Source of the DNA: Marinobacter antarcticus
GTDB lineage: Bacteria; Pseudomonadota; Gammaproteobacteria; Pseudomonadales; Oleiphilaceae
DNA: 64,000 nucleotides
Assembly: GCF_900142385.1 (NCBI RefSeq)
Contig: NZ_FRAQ01000001.1
Span: 310,001 to 374,000 of the forward strand
Direction of reading: 5' to 3'
Part shown: piece after piece, positions 28,173-37,700 of the stretch
How positions within the stretch are numbered: the first letter of the stretch is position 1
Layout: each line of letters begins with the position of its first letter
Translations under genes and position numbers: made by a program
The notes under the pieces: generated by a model
Databases searched by the model: none
Told to the model about the DNA's origin: nothing
Seen by the model: only the letters and a program-made list of their open reading frames with translations

Positions 28173-29381
28173 GTGGACATCACGAGTGCAGTACACACCC
28201 TGACCGAAAGCGCCAACACGCTTTTTATTCTTATCGGTGCCATCATGGTACTGGCCATGCACGCGGGCTTTGCCTTTCTGGAAGTGGGCACGGTCCGACA
28301 CAAAAATCAGGTCAACGCCCTGGTCAAAATCATGACCGACTTCGGCGTCTCCGCAGTGCTCTATTTCTTCGTCGGTTACTACATCGCCTATGGCAGCCAC
28401 TTCATGGCCGGAGCCGCTGAACTGACTGCCGGTAATGGTTACGAACTGGTGAAATTCTTCTTCCTGATGACCTTTGCCGCAGCCATCCCGGCGATTGTCT
28501 CTGGCGGCGTTGCCGAGCGCGCAAAGTTCTACCCCATGTTGATCGCCTCCGGCCTGATTGTCGGGCTGGTTTACCCGTTCTTCGAAGGGCTGATCTGGAA
28601 CGGTAACTATGGCTTCCAGGGCTGGCTGGAGAGCCAGTTTGGTGCAGCATTCCACGACTTCGCCGGCTCTGTTGTAGTGCATGCGGTCGGTGGGTGGGTC
28701 GCACTGGCCGCTATCTTGCTGCTCGGCGCCCGAAAAGGTCGCTATCGCAACGGCCGGGTGGTGGCCTTCGCCCCGTCGAACATCCCTTTCCTGGCCTTGG
28801 GTGCCTGGATCCTGACCGTCGGCTGGTTTGGCTTTAACGTCATGTCTGCGCAGACCCTTGATGGCATCAGTGGTCTCGTGGCTGTGAACAGCCTCATGGC
28901 TATGGTTGGTGGCATTCTGGTAGCCATGGTGGTGGGCAAGAAAGACCCCGGCTTTATCCACAACGGGCCGCTGGCCGGCCTGGTCGCTGTGTGTGCAGGC
29001 TCCGACCTTATGCACCCCGTTGGTGCTCTTATTACCGGAGCCGTAGCCGGCGGTGTCTTCGTTTATATGTTCGAATGGGCCCAGGACAAGATCGAGCGCC
29101 TGGATGATGTTCTGGGTGTGTGGCCTCTACACGGTGTTTGTGGTGTCTGGGGCGCGATCGCCTGCGGTATCTTTGGCCAGCAGGCCCTGGGCGGACTCGG
29201 TGGTGTGAGCATGATATCCCAGATCATCGGCGCCGTTGCTGGCGTGATGGTTGCCTTTGTTGGCGGCCTGATCGTCTATGGAACCGTCAAGGCCGTCTCA
29301 GGCCTGCGCCTGACCGAGGAAGAAGAGTTCAACGGTGCGGACATCAGTGTCCACCGTATTGGCTCGACCGCGGTCGAATAA
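28173..29381 (+). CDS. amtB: Ammonium transporter AmtB
   Basis: Eleven-helix inner-membrane ammonium channel, 402 residues. The start is GTG at 28173 with CAGGAGAG upstream; the mature sequence opens with helices rather than a long signal peptide. Family signatures include GFAFLEVGTVRHKNQ, FEGLIWNGNYGFQG, the Asp-containing HDFAGSVVVHAVGGW and DVLGVWPLHGVCGVWGAI carrying the second pore His. A sigma-54 promoter and NtrC-like site lie upstream, so it is expected to be induced by nitrogen limitation. Unusually, no glnK (PII) gene is adjacent. Confidence 0.95.
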   Translation: MDITSAVHTLTESANTLFILIGAIMVLAMHAGFAFLEVGTVRHKNQVNALVKIMTDFGVSAVLYFFVGYYIAYGSHFMAGAAELTAGNGYELVKFFFLMTFAAAIPAIVSGGVAERAKFYPMLIASGLIVGLVYPFFEGLIWNGNYGFQGWLESQFGAAFHDFAGSVVVHAVGGWVALAAILLLGARKGRYRNGRVVAFAPSNIPFLALGAWILTVGWFGFNVMSAQTLDGISGLVAVNSLMAMVGGILVAMVVGKKDPGFIHNGPLAGLVAVCAGSDLMHPVGALITGAVAGGVFVYMFEWAQDKIERLDDVLGVWPLHGVCGVWGAIACGIFGQQALGGLGGVSMISQIIGAVAGVMVAFVGGLIVYGTVKAVSGLRLTEEEEFNGADISVHRIGSTAVE

Positions 29382-29403
29382 GCAGCCGGGGTGCCCACAC
29401 CCT

Positions 29404-29437
29404 GCAACAGGAGGCCACCTGGCCGCCTGTTGCATTT
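29404..29437 (+). terminator. Rho-independent terminator of amtB
   Basis: A 13-bp stem with one mismatch (29404-29416 with 29421-29433) and a 4-base loop begins 23 bases after the amtB stop and is followed by ATTTTGC. Confidence 0.75.
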
Positions 29438-29493
29438 TGCATGGCCCGGATTGACAGATACTCAGCCGTCGCCTTTTATTAAAAGGAGATAAT

Positions 29494-29535
29494 ATGAGCA
29501 ACCCCACACCGACTGGCCCGCCTTTTGCTGCCTGA
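29494..29535 (+). CDS. Possible 13-codon open reading frame with strong ribosome site
   Basis: ATG at 29494 is preceded by AAAAGGAGATAAT, an excellent ribosome site, and encodes MSNPTPTGPPFAA before TGA. The frame ends where the sigma-54 promoter of the next gene sits (29514-29529), so that promoter lies inside it. It could be a leader peptide, the surviving start of a deleted gene, or chance. No homologue is recognised. Confidence 0.3.
   Translation: MSNPTPTGPPFAA
29514..29529 (+). promoter_or_regulatory. Sigma-54 promoter of the chimeric ATP-grasp/Anbu gene
   Basis: TGGCCC-GCCTT-TTGCT fits TGGCAC-N5-TTGCW with one mismatch, and GG and GC are exactly ten bases apart. Transcription would begin near 29540, some 48 bases before the ATG at 29588. 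It is the second sigma-54-type promoter within 1.5 kb. Confidence 0.65.
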
Positions 29536-29587
29536 TACTCCATAGGTGCCAAATCCACCGGCACGGTCAAGGGAGACGAGCAGTATC

Positions 29588-30625
29588 ATGCTGATTCAGA
29601 CACCAGGCGAAGGCCTGTATGACGAGTTGTGTGATCAAGACAACCGGGTACGCCCCCATTACAAGATGCTCGAAGAATGGCTGGTCAACGCAGACGAAGA
29701 CCTGATCGCGGAAAAGCGCAGGGAAGCCGACGTTCTGTTCCAGCGGTTGGGCATCACGTTCAACGTTTACGGTGAGGATCAAGGAGCCGACCGGCTCATT
29801 CCGTTTGATCTTATCCCGCGGGTTATCTCCGCCAGTGACTGGCAAAAGCTCCAGGCCGGACTGCGCCAGAGGGTTCAGGCCCTCAATCGTTTTCTGTTCG
29901 ACATCTACCATGGTTACGATATTGTCCGGGCCGGTGTCATCAGTGCCGAACAGGTCTTCGCCAACCCCCAGTACCAGCCCGGCATGCAGGACCTGAAACT
30001 GCCTCGCAACGAACAGCCGGGAGCGCGCGAGCTGGTCCTGTTATCCGCAGGTAACCTGGCCACCAGTCAGAGTGTGATCAGCCTTCTTGAACGACGGGCA
30101 AACACGGACGTGACGAACGTGCTGAACACCAAGTGCATGTTCGAAACCGCTGAGATTGTCGGCCAGACCATGCGTGAGGTGATCCACCGGGACAACCCCG
30201 ATGGCAAGCTGAATCATGTGGACTTCAGCTGCTCCCTCATTCTTGGCGGCCAGATCCGGGGCGAAGAACCGCGCCTGTTCAATATCTACCCGGAAGGTAA
30301 CTTCATTGAGGCGACGGAAGAGACTCCCTATTTCCAGATCGGCGAATCCAAGTACGGCAAGCCGATTCTGGATCGCGTGGTGAATTATCACACCTCTCTG
30401 GACCGGGCCTACCAGTGTGCCCTGATCTCATTCGACTCCACCATGAAGAGCAATCTGTCCGTGGGGATGCCGTTAGACGTTGCCATCTATCGCAAGGACG
30501 GCCTCAAGCCGTGCTTTACCGATCGCCTGGAAGAACAGTGCGAATATTTCCAGACCCTTCGGCAGCAATGGCACCTTGGAATCCAGGATTTAGTTGCCGG
30601 TCTGGAGCCACCCTACCTGGGCTAA
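29588..30625 (+). CDS. Chimeric gene: N-terminus of circularly permuted ATP-grasp (DUF404/407) joined in frame to C-terminus of proteasome-like Anbu
   Basis: One intact 345-residue frame built from parts of two families. Residues 1-140 match the start of a circularly permuted ATP-grasp protein (RVRPHY, GITFNVYGED, RLIPFDLIPRVIS, ALNRFLFDIYHG, ANPQYQPGM), whose full length is near 480. From about residue 142 (EQPGARELVLLSAGNLATSQ) it is Anbu, the ancestral beta-type peptidase (CSLILGGQIRGE, YFQIGESKYGKPILDRV, MKSNLSVGMPLD), lacking roughly its first 36 residues and thus the N-terminal catalytic Thr and the Lys. The ATP-grasp catalytic half is missing too, so neither activity is expected. In relatives these are the first and last genes of one operon. 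GTG at 29546 is an earlier but weaker start. Effectively a fused pseudogene. Confidence 0.85.
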   Translation: MLIQTPGEGLYDELCDQDNRVRPHYKMLEEWLVNADEDLIAEKRREADVLFQRLGITFNVYGEDQGADRLIPFDLIPRVISASDWQKLQAGLRQRVQALNRFLFDIYHGYDIVRAGVISAEQVFANPQYQPGMQDLKLPRNEQPGARELVLLSAGNLATSQSVISLLERRANTDVTNVLNTKCMFETAEIVGQTMREVIHRDNPDGKLNHVDFSCSLILGGQIRGEEPRLFNIYPEGNFIEATEETPYFQIGESKYGKPILDRVVNYHTSLDRAYQCALISFDSTMKSNLSVGMPLDVAIYRKDGLKPCFTDRLEEQCEYFQTLRQQWHLGIQDLVAGLEPPYLG

Positions 30626-30630
30626 CCGAC

Positions 30631-31731
30631 TCACTGCGCCTTATAACCGGTCAGCTCCATGTAACCCTCGCCGGAGTGACTACCTGACACACTGACCGGG
30701 CTTTCCCAATAGGGGTAAAGCCCCCGATTAAGGTAATCACCTGGTGGCGCGCTCAGCTCAAGATCTACCTGATAGGCCGGAACGCTGAGCCGCCAGCGCA
30801 CAGGCACGCCTTTGCGCCAATCCAGTTCCTGCAGGCTCAGCTTTTCAGAGTTCAATGGCACGGCATCACCGTTTTCAGGAAGCCAAGTGCCAGACCGGAA
30901 GCTACCGCTGTCATCCCGTAAACGGAAGGCCATCAGCTTGTCTCCGCTTTCCAGATGAAGCGCAAACCAGTCCCAGCCCTTCTGCCCGGTTTTCAGTAGC
31001 TGGCTACTCCATTCCCGGTCAAACCAGCCTTTGCCCGTGACCGCAAGCACCTCGCCATCCAGTGTCACCTCGCCGGTAATGGCAATATCCACCAGGCTGA
31101 AATACATCGAGCCTTCACCACTGGCGGCTTTGGCGCTGAACCCCTCCTCTCCATGGGCCACGGGCGCACCGTCAATACTCAGCGTCAAGTCATAACTCCA
31201 GTTCTCGCCAAAGGCCTGCAAGTGCCAGCGATTGTTATCGGCATTGCCAGTCAGCCGCCAGTTATCCAGCCAGACCCGGAACGGTAAAGCGATAGCCCCA
31301 GCATTACCTATGTCCCCACGGGCAAGCTTTTCCGCAAAGTAATGCTGGCCCTTCCAGCTCACCGCGCCGTGGGCCATCCAGGCGGCTTGCAACGGCCACT
31401 CGGATGGGACCGGTGCGGGCTCAGCTGCGGCCCTCGGCTGAAGTGCCTGCCGGAACTGTGTCCATTGCAACCCCAAGGGTTCTCCTGCCGCAGTTTCAAG
31501 ATTTGCGGTGAGGTACCACCACTCAATGCGGTGTTGTGGATGCGACCCGAAGTCAGCAGGAAAGCTCAGCCGGTTTCCCGGGCCTGGCTGCAAATACGAC
31601 GTCTCGGCTTTATTATTCGTGCCACCGTCTTTCTCAAGCCCTGCCAGGCCGGCAAAGCCTTCATCCCCGGCATCTCCGGAGCAACCGGCCAGAAACAACA
31701 GAACCAGTGCAAAACCAAAATACCGAGTCAT
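30631..31731 (-). CDS. AttH/CrtC-like lipoprotein (lipocalin-like, carotenoid 1,2-hydratase family)
   Basis: Lipoprotein of 366 residues with lipobox LAGC (acylated Cys17). The family core is visible: QHRIEWWYLTANLE, GEPLGLQWTQFRQAL, FDREWSSQ and GWDWFALHLESGD. AttH-type proteins work with an ABC exporter at the cell surface; the hydratase name comes from CrtC and does not imply carotenoid chemistry here. Its start overlaps the permease stop by four bases, so it is the last gene of an ATPase-permease-AttH unit. The stop is five bases from the stop of the convergent chimeric gene. Confidence 0.88.
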   Translation of the reverse strand: MTRYFGFALVLLFLAGCSGDAGDEGFAGLAGLEKDGGTNNKAETSYLQPGPGNRLSFPADFGSHPQHRIEWWYLTANLETAAGEPLGLQWTQFRQALQPRAAAEPAPVPSEWPLQAAWMAHGAVSWKGQHYFAEKLARGDIGNAGAIALPFRVWLDNWRLTGNADNNRWHLQAFGENWSYDLTLSIDGAPVAHGEEGFSAKAASGEGSMYFSLVDIAITGEVTLDGEVLAVTGKGWFDREWSSQLLKTGQKGWDWFALHLESGDKLMAFRLRDDSGSFRSGTWLPENGDAVPLNSEKLSLQELDWRKGVPVRWRLSVPAYQVDLELSAPPGDYLNRGLYPYWESPVSVSGSHSGEGYMELTGYKAQ

Positions 31732-34046
31732 CGTTCACCTCCCGTCATAGCACTGGCAGATGCAGGCGCAACGGCGTGTTTGCCAAGCTGCCGGCGCATC
31801 AGTACCGCAATACTCAGGCCGATAGCCAGGCTGAGAATGCCAAGCTCCAGCCAGAATGCCGGATAAACAGCCATAGGCAACGACCAGCCAAACGCCAGAG
31901 GATTGATCCGGTGCACCAACACCCAGGTTAGCCAGATACCCAGAGGCAAAGCCAGTACAGCCACTCCGCCTGTCAGCAATAGCGCCAGCCGCAGCAACTG
32001 GCCTGCGACTTTCCGTTGCGGCAAGCCCCAAACCACCAGCAACCGGAAGTACCAGGCACGGGTAGAGAAAAACACCCAACCCATCATCAGCAACGCCGAG
32101 GCCGCCAGAATCAGGGTAAGAAGCGTCATTGCGCGGGTAAGCGCGAATGTCTGATCAAATATACCGGTTGCCAGCTCGCGGATGGTGCCATTGTCTCTCA
32201 GGGATAACGCTTCCACGCCCCAGATTTGCTGAAGCCCCTCGGTAATATGCGCGATCCCGGGCTCTCCGGGCGTAACAGAAAGGCTCTCGAAACTGACGTT
32301 AAAACTGTCGGGAAGGGTTTCACCATTCAGCAGAACTTCCCCAACCGGGCGGCCGTAGTCCGGGTAAACGCCCAACACCGCCATGGCCCGTGCCTGGTCG
32401 CCGAGAATCAACTGAAAGCTGTCGCCAATGCCGATATTCTCCCTGCGCGCCAGCTGCTCGTTAATCATGATCCCTGCACCGGCTGCCAAGGCTTCCCAAG
32501 GTCGATCCGCCGCTTCCAGCAACGTCCATCCGCGTATCAAAGAGCCTACAGGTGTGATCGCAAATACATCCACTTGCTGGCTGCCAGCATTGCCCGCATC
32601 TGCCAGCGGGGCATAACCCCGAATCACCCAATGCCACTGCAAACCCGGAACCTGCGCCTGCTGGCTGACGAGCCAATCGGCTGCTTTATCTCTATCAGCC
32701 CCGGCAGGCACTTCTATGTAGTAGGCTGCTTCCAACCGCTGCGCCAGCCAGCGATCAAATGTGTCTTCAAACGTGGTGACCAGAGCCTGAACCGCAAGCA
32801 CCATGGCCAGAGCAAACTGCAGGGCAACCAGCGGCAATGTCAGGCGGCGCGCCAGCACGGCAAGCTCCCGGTAGCGCCATAAGGCGAGCGGGGCGAGTGC
32901 CCGACTTGCACGCCAGTGAGCCAGCTGGGCGACGGCGGCCGGCGTCAGCCAGCCGGCACCGGCAAACACCAGGGCGACGGCAATAAACACCCAAGGCAGC
33001 GTAGGGGCCAACCAGGCCATCACCAGCCCCGCTGCCAGCAAAGCTGCCGCCAACCCCACCCGAGCGGGCCCAGGTAAGGAAAGGCGCTCGCGGAACCTGA
33101 GAAAAAGCAGGTCTCCCAGGCAGGCAATGACGACCACAGCCAGCATAACCAGCACCGGCGTTAACCAGCTCTGCCCCTGCCCGGCGTATAGGGGAATATC
33201 GAACAGTCCGTCAAGAGCCTGACCGAACCCGCTCCCAAGCCCGGCCGCCAGCCACCGGCCAAGCCAGACACCGGGCACGACACATACCAGCGCCAGCACA
33301 AGAATCTCCAGCGCCAGCCACCGCTGAACCTGCCCTGGCGACACACCAAACCGATGCAGCAGGGCAAAGCTGTCTCGGCGCTGTGCCAGCCCCAACAGGT
33401 AGACGCTGCGCAACAGCAGTGCAGTGATAAGCAATACCAGCACACCCAGGGCCTCCAGGTTGAGCAGAAAGCTGTCTCCAAGCTCTCCGGTATCGGGGCT
33501 GGTTGCGAAAGTTTTCAGGTGGTAATTGGGCGGCAGGTCAACAGCTTGGGTGGTTTCAGGTACCAGCAGGAACAAACGGCTGTCCCGGGCACTGATGCCG
33601 GCTGCAGAATTCATATCCACGAAGGGTTTACCATCCAGAGGCTGATTCCAGGCTTCGGACACACCGGTTCCAGTTTCAACTCCGAAACAATGGGCGGCCA
33701 GTGGATCAATCCCGACAAGACGGTTTCCGGTTTCAGGTGTCACCTCCAGCCAAGGCATGACACACACGCCAGCAAGCCGAAGTGACACAAAGTCTTCAAC
33801 CAGCAAAGCCTGGCCATCGCCCCGAACCACCTGCTGGCGCTCCATCACAGCCCGTTCACTCTGATTCAGGCTTGCCCTGGCCTGGCTGGTGAGATGGCTA
33901 ACACCCGTCCACAACATGGTAGCGAGAAGGATCATGATCGCCAGAGCAACCAGTTGCAGCGGGTGACGGCGGTAGTGGCTGAACAAAGCCCTTGGCATGA
34001 AGAAAGACAAGAAGAGAGGCCGAAAGAGAAACAGGAAGCCTTTCAT
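31728..34046 (-). CDS. FtsX-like ABC transporter permease (AttF/G type)
   Basis: Large inner-membrane protein of 772 residues with about ten helices and two FtsX domains (about 205-330 and 640-760) around MacB-like periplasmic regions. FtsX-type ABC proteins act as mechanotransmitters or move lipids and lipoproteins rather than importing solutes. It overlaps both neighbours by four bases, between the ATPase and the AttH lipoprotein, matching attEFGH clusters, although here one long permease takes the place of AttF and AttG. Confidence 0.88.
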   Translation of the reverse strand: MKGFLFLFRPLFLSFFMPRALFSHYRRHPLQLVALAIMILLATMLWTGVSHLTSQARASLNQSERAVMERQQVVRGDGQALLVEDFVSLRLAGVCVMPWLEVTPETGNRLVGIDPLAAHCFGVETGTGVSEAWNQPLDGKPFVDMNSAAGISARDSRLFLLVPETTQAVDLPPNYHLKTFATSPDTGELGDSFLLNLEALGVLVLLITALLLRSVYLLGLAQRRDSFALLHRFGVSPGQVQRWLALEILVLALVCVVPGVWLGRWLAAGLGSGFGQALDGLFDIPLYAGQGQSWLTPVLVMLAVVVIACLGDLLFLRFRERLSLPGPARVGLAAALLAAGLVMAWLAPTLPWVFIAVALVFAGAGWLTPAAVAQLAHWRASRALAPLALWRYRELAVLARRLTLPLVALQFALAMVLAVQALVTTFEDTFDRWLAQRLEAAYYIEVPAGADRDKAADWLVSQQAQVPGLQWHWVIRGYAPLADAGNAGSQQVDVFAITPVGSLIRGWTLLEAADRPWEALAAGAGIMINEQLARRENIGIGDSFQLILGDQARAMAVLGVYPDYGRPVGEVLLNGETLPDSFNVSFESLSVTPGEPGIAHITEGLQQIWGVEALSLRDNGTIRELATGIFDQTFALTRAMTLLTLILAASALLMMGWVFFSTRAWYFRLLVVWGLPQRKVAGQLLRLALLLTGGVAVLALPLGIWLTWVLVHRINPLAFGWSLPMAVYPAFWLELGILSLAIGLSIAVLMRRQLGKHAVAPASASAMTGGER

Positions 34047-34723
34047 ACGCCAGTCAGGTGGCCGAGATCCAGGTGCTGTTGGCAGCCGGCGGCCAGCTCT
34101 GCGTCGTGGGTAGCCAGAATCAGACCGCAGCCGTGGCGCGCCTGAAGATCGAACAATACCCGGGTAACCTCGTCGGCCGTATGGCGATCGAGGCTTCCGG
34201 TGGGCTCGTCCGCCAGAATCAGTGCCGGCTCCATGGCAAACACCATAGCCAGGGCAGCGCGCTGACGCTGTCCGCCAGATACCTGATCCGGGTAGCGCCG
34301 GGCCAGCTCGCCGATATCCAGGCGGGCCAGCCAGTCCTCACTGTTTGCCGGATCACGGCCGGCAAGCTGGGCCCGTAGACGGACATTATCCAGTAACGAC
34401 AGTGCGGGCATCAGATTGGCTTCCTGAAACACCACGCCAATATGCTGTCGGCGCAACGCCGGCCAGGCGGTTGCCTTTCGCCGCACTGCTGCATCACCGG
34501 CCTCGAAAACCTGATTATGCAAGGTGATGGTTCCGGCATCCGGCAGCTCCAGACCACACAACAGATTCAGCAGGGTACTTTTACCGGAACCCGAGCGGCC
34601 AGTCAGCGCCATTGACTGACCTTGCCCGAGGGTGAACGAAAGCCCGTCAATAACCGGGACGGTTTCGTTGCCACTGACGAAATGCTTGCTCAGGCTCCTG
34701 ACCATCAGCAAAGGTTCAGTCAT
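34043..34723 (-). CDS. ABC transporter ATPase (LolD/AttE type)
   Basis: A 226-residue ATPase of the LolD/MacB subfamily. It has Walker A GRSGSGKST, a Q-loop (VVFQEANLMP), signature SGGQRQRAALA, Walker B LILADEPTGSLD and the His switch ATHDAELAA. It drives the FtsX-like permease encoded behind it with a 4-base overlap. The ATG at 34723 has GGGGGAA upstream. The stop of the RND pump gene is only 27 bases before it, so one transcript from 39150 to 30631 is likely. Confidence 0.92.
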   Translation of the reverse strand: MTEPLLMVRSLSKHFVSGNETVPVIDGLSFTLGQGQSMALTGRSGSGKSTLLNLLCGLELPDAGTITLHNQVFEAGDAAVRRKATAWPALRRQHIGVVFQEANLMPALSLLDNVRLRAQLAGRDPANSEDWLARLDIGELARRYPDQVSGGQRQRAALAMVFAMEPALILADEPTGSLDRHTADEVTRVLFDLQARHGCGLILATHDAELAAGCQQHLDLGHLTGV

Positions 34724-34750
34724 GAATTCCCCCCACTTTGCTGTCGTTGA

Positions 34751-37700
34751 TCATTCCGACGCCCCGAGCGGTTCAGCCTCCCTGCCATGGCGCTGGGCCC
34801 GCCATTCCCTGAACTGCTCCAGCAAGGATAACAGGGCAGGAATAACCAGCAGCACCAGCAGAGTAGAGAGACCAAGACCGAAGGCTATGGATGTAGCCAT
34901 CGGAATCAGGAACTGGGCCTGTAGTGAAGTTTCAAACAACAGCGGCAACAAACCACCAATCGTGGTCAACGAGGTCAGCAGCACGGCACGCACCCGCTGG
35001 ACAGCAGCCTCGTTCAGTGCCTCGTTGATGCCCAGTCCTTTCTGGCGTTGCTGATTATAGAAAGACACCAGAATGATCGCGTTGTTCACGACAATACCGG
35101 CCAGACCAAACAGCCCGAACAATGACAAAACGGTGAGCTGAAGCCCCATCAACCAGTGGCCCAGCAAGGCACCTACCAGAGCAAACGGAATAATCGCCAT
35201 CACAATCAGCGGCAGGCTCCAGGAGGCAAACACCCATGCCAGTACCACGTACATCAGTGCCACCCCGATCAGCAGTCCGGTTTTCATATCGTCAATGGTT
35301 TCCCGCTGATCCGCCGACCTGCCCTCAAAGCTGTAGCGCACATTGTAGCGGCTGGAAATATCCGGCAAGGCTTCCGCCTGCAGGCTCTCGATAATCTGGG
35401 CCGTAGTGCTTACCCTGGTGTTGAGGGCGGAGGTAACTTCCACGGCCAGCTTGCCGTCGGCATGGCGCAGAGCCTCAAAACCCTGGCGATGATCCAGGTT
35501 CATGACCTGCCCCAGGGGTACAAAGCGTCCATCGGGAATACGCACGGTAACGCGAGACAGCGTAGACAAACGCTCGCGCTGATCCCGGGGCAGCTGCACC
35601 CGCACCTCCATCTCATCACGCCCGTCCTGATAGATCTGGGCGATCCTGCCATCAAATGCCGCCCGCAGCTGACTGCCGAGGTCAGTTGTCGTGAGGCCCA
35701 GCGCCTCGCCATAGGCACTGGCCTGATAGATAAGTTGTTCCCTGCCCCAGGGCATGTCATCTTCGACATCCAGAACACCGGGCAGGGTCGATAACGCCTG
35801 AGCCAGCTCTTCTGCCGCAAACTTCAGGTTTTCCGAATTATCACCGGTCAGCCGCACATTCACATCACGGCCCGGAGGCCCTGACTGGCGCTCTGAAATG
35901 GCCAGGTTATCCAGCCCGGCGGGCAGTGTCAGACGGCTGCGCCATTCGTTGATGAATTCCGGGTTGCGTACCGGGCGCTGATCCGAAGGCACCAGTTCAA
36001 TCATTATGGAACCCAACTCATCACCGGTACGAGAACTTCCGCCACTGCCCAACGTGGCCCCCTCCGTCGTAACCGCATGCAGTATGAGGTTGCCGCCAAG
36101 CGCCGATTCCGCCTCATTCAATGCCTTTTGCATATCGACCATAAACTGATCAACGGTCTTGCTGTTCGTGCCCGCAACAAAGCTGGCATTGGCGTAGAGC
36201 ACCGAGGGCTCAGGCGTCGGGAAAAAATTGAACCCGAGGCGGCCACCCGCAAGCAGCCCCACGGTAACCAGGGCTAACGCCAGAACGCAGGCCATTGTGA
36301 TACCCCGATGCTCCAGACTGCGCAGGGAGAATCGGCGAAAAGGGCCTTCGCGAAAGCTATCAAACCGGCGTTCGAAACCAGCACGGAAACGCGCAACCGG
36401 ATTACGGCTGGGTCGCGCAGGCTCTGGCGTACCTTTACCCGTGTGCCGGGGGCTGAAGGCGTGCCGCAAGTGCGCCGGCAGTACAATGAAGCACTCCAGC
36501 AGCGACGCGATAAGCACGCAGATCATGACAACCGGTATATCACCGAGGATATTGCCGATTACGCCACCCACAACCAACAAGGGCATAAAGGCGGCGACCG
36601 TGGTCAGAGACGAGGCCAGCACCGGCCACACCATGCGTTTGGCGGCGCCTTCTGAGGCGTAAATAGAGGCTTCACCCATGCGGGCGTGAGCGTCCGCATC
36701 CTCTCCCACCACAATGGCATCGTCCACAATAACCCCCAGCGCCATGATCAGCGCAAACAGGGAGATCATGTTGATGGAACCGCCGATGAGCCAAAGCACG
36801 CCCAGGGCCGCAAGAAATGCTGTTGGAATCCCCACCGCCACCCAGAATGCCACTCGACCCGGAAGAAACAGATACAACAGGCAAACAACCAGTATCAGAC
36901 CGCCGAGGCCGTTGGTGGTCAAAAGGGAAATGCGGTCATTCAGCAGTTGCCAGGTCTCATCGTAAACCTCGAGCTGTATCGAAGGTGGCAGTGTGGCACG
37001 TGTCTCGTCGAGCCATTGCTGCAGAACCTTAGCCGCGGCCAGTGAGTCGCCGTTTTCCGACCGCTGGAGCTGCAGCTCAATGGCCGGAAAGCCGCCACGG
37101 CTGAGAGAAACCTGATTGTCGCGATCCTCCTGGCGGACAGTGGCGATGTCTCCGAGGCGCAACTGAGTGCGCTCGCCGCTAAGCACGGGCACAGATTCGA
37201 ACGCCTGCGGGCTGCGCCGCTGTTCTATCGATCGCAGTTCCCGCGCCGCATCCTGCTGGGCCATTATCCCAGCGGGCAAATCCCGCGAAACTGAAGCAAC
37301 CCGTTCGGCAATATGCCCGAGTGTAAGCCCAAGCCCCTCCAGCCTTTCCACGGGAACATCAATGCTGATCTGCTGCTCTGGCAGGCCTCTGAAAGACACC
37401 CGATCTATACCCTGCTGCAGGAGCTCGTCTTCATATCGGTAGGCCAGGGCTCGCAGCTCTCTGCGGTCAACGTCTCCGAAAACCAGCATGCGGGCGACGG
37501 GCTCGTAGCGCTCGATCCGGGTAACCCGGGGCTCCTCGGCATCTGCCGGCAGGTTGTTGAACTCATCCACCTGCTGGCGCACATCATCCAGTGCGGTGAT
37601 CGGATTGGTGCCCTCCTCAAACTCCAGAGTAATGGACGCCACACTCTGCGCCGACGTGGAAGTCATCTTCTTGAGGCCATCCACGCTGCGCAGGCGTTGC

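Noticed and set aside
28032..29015. Long open frame (327 codons) antisense to amtB
   Set aside because: His/Gln/Asp-rich composition without any domain; it mirrors amtB codons and has no ribosome site. Treated as a shadow frame.
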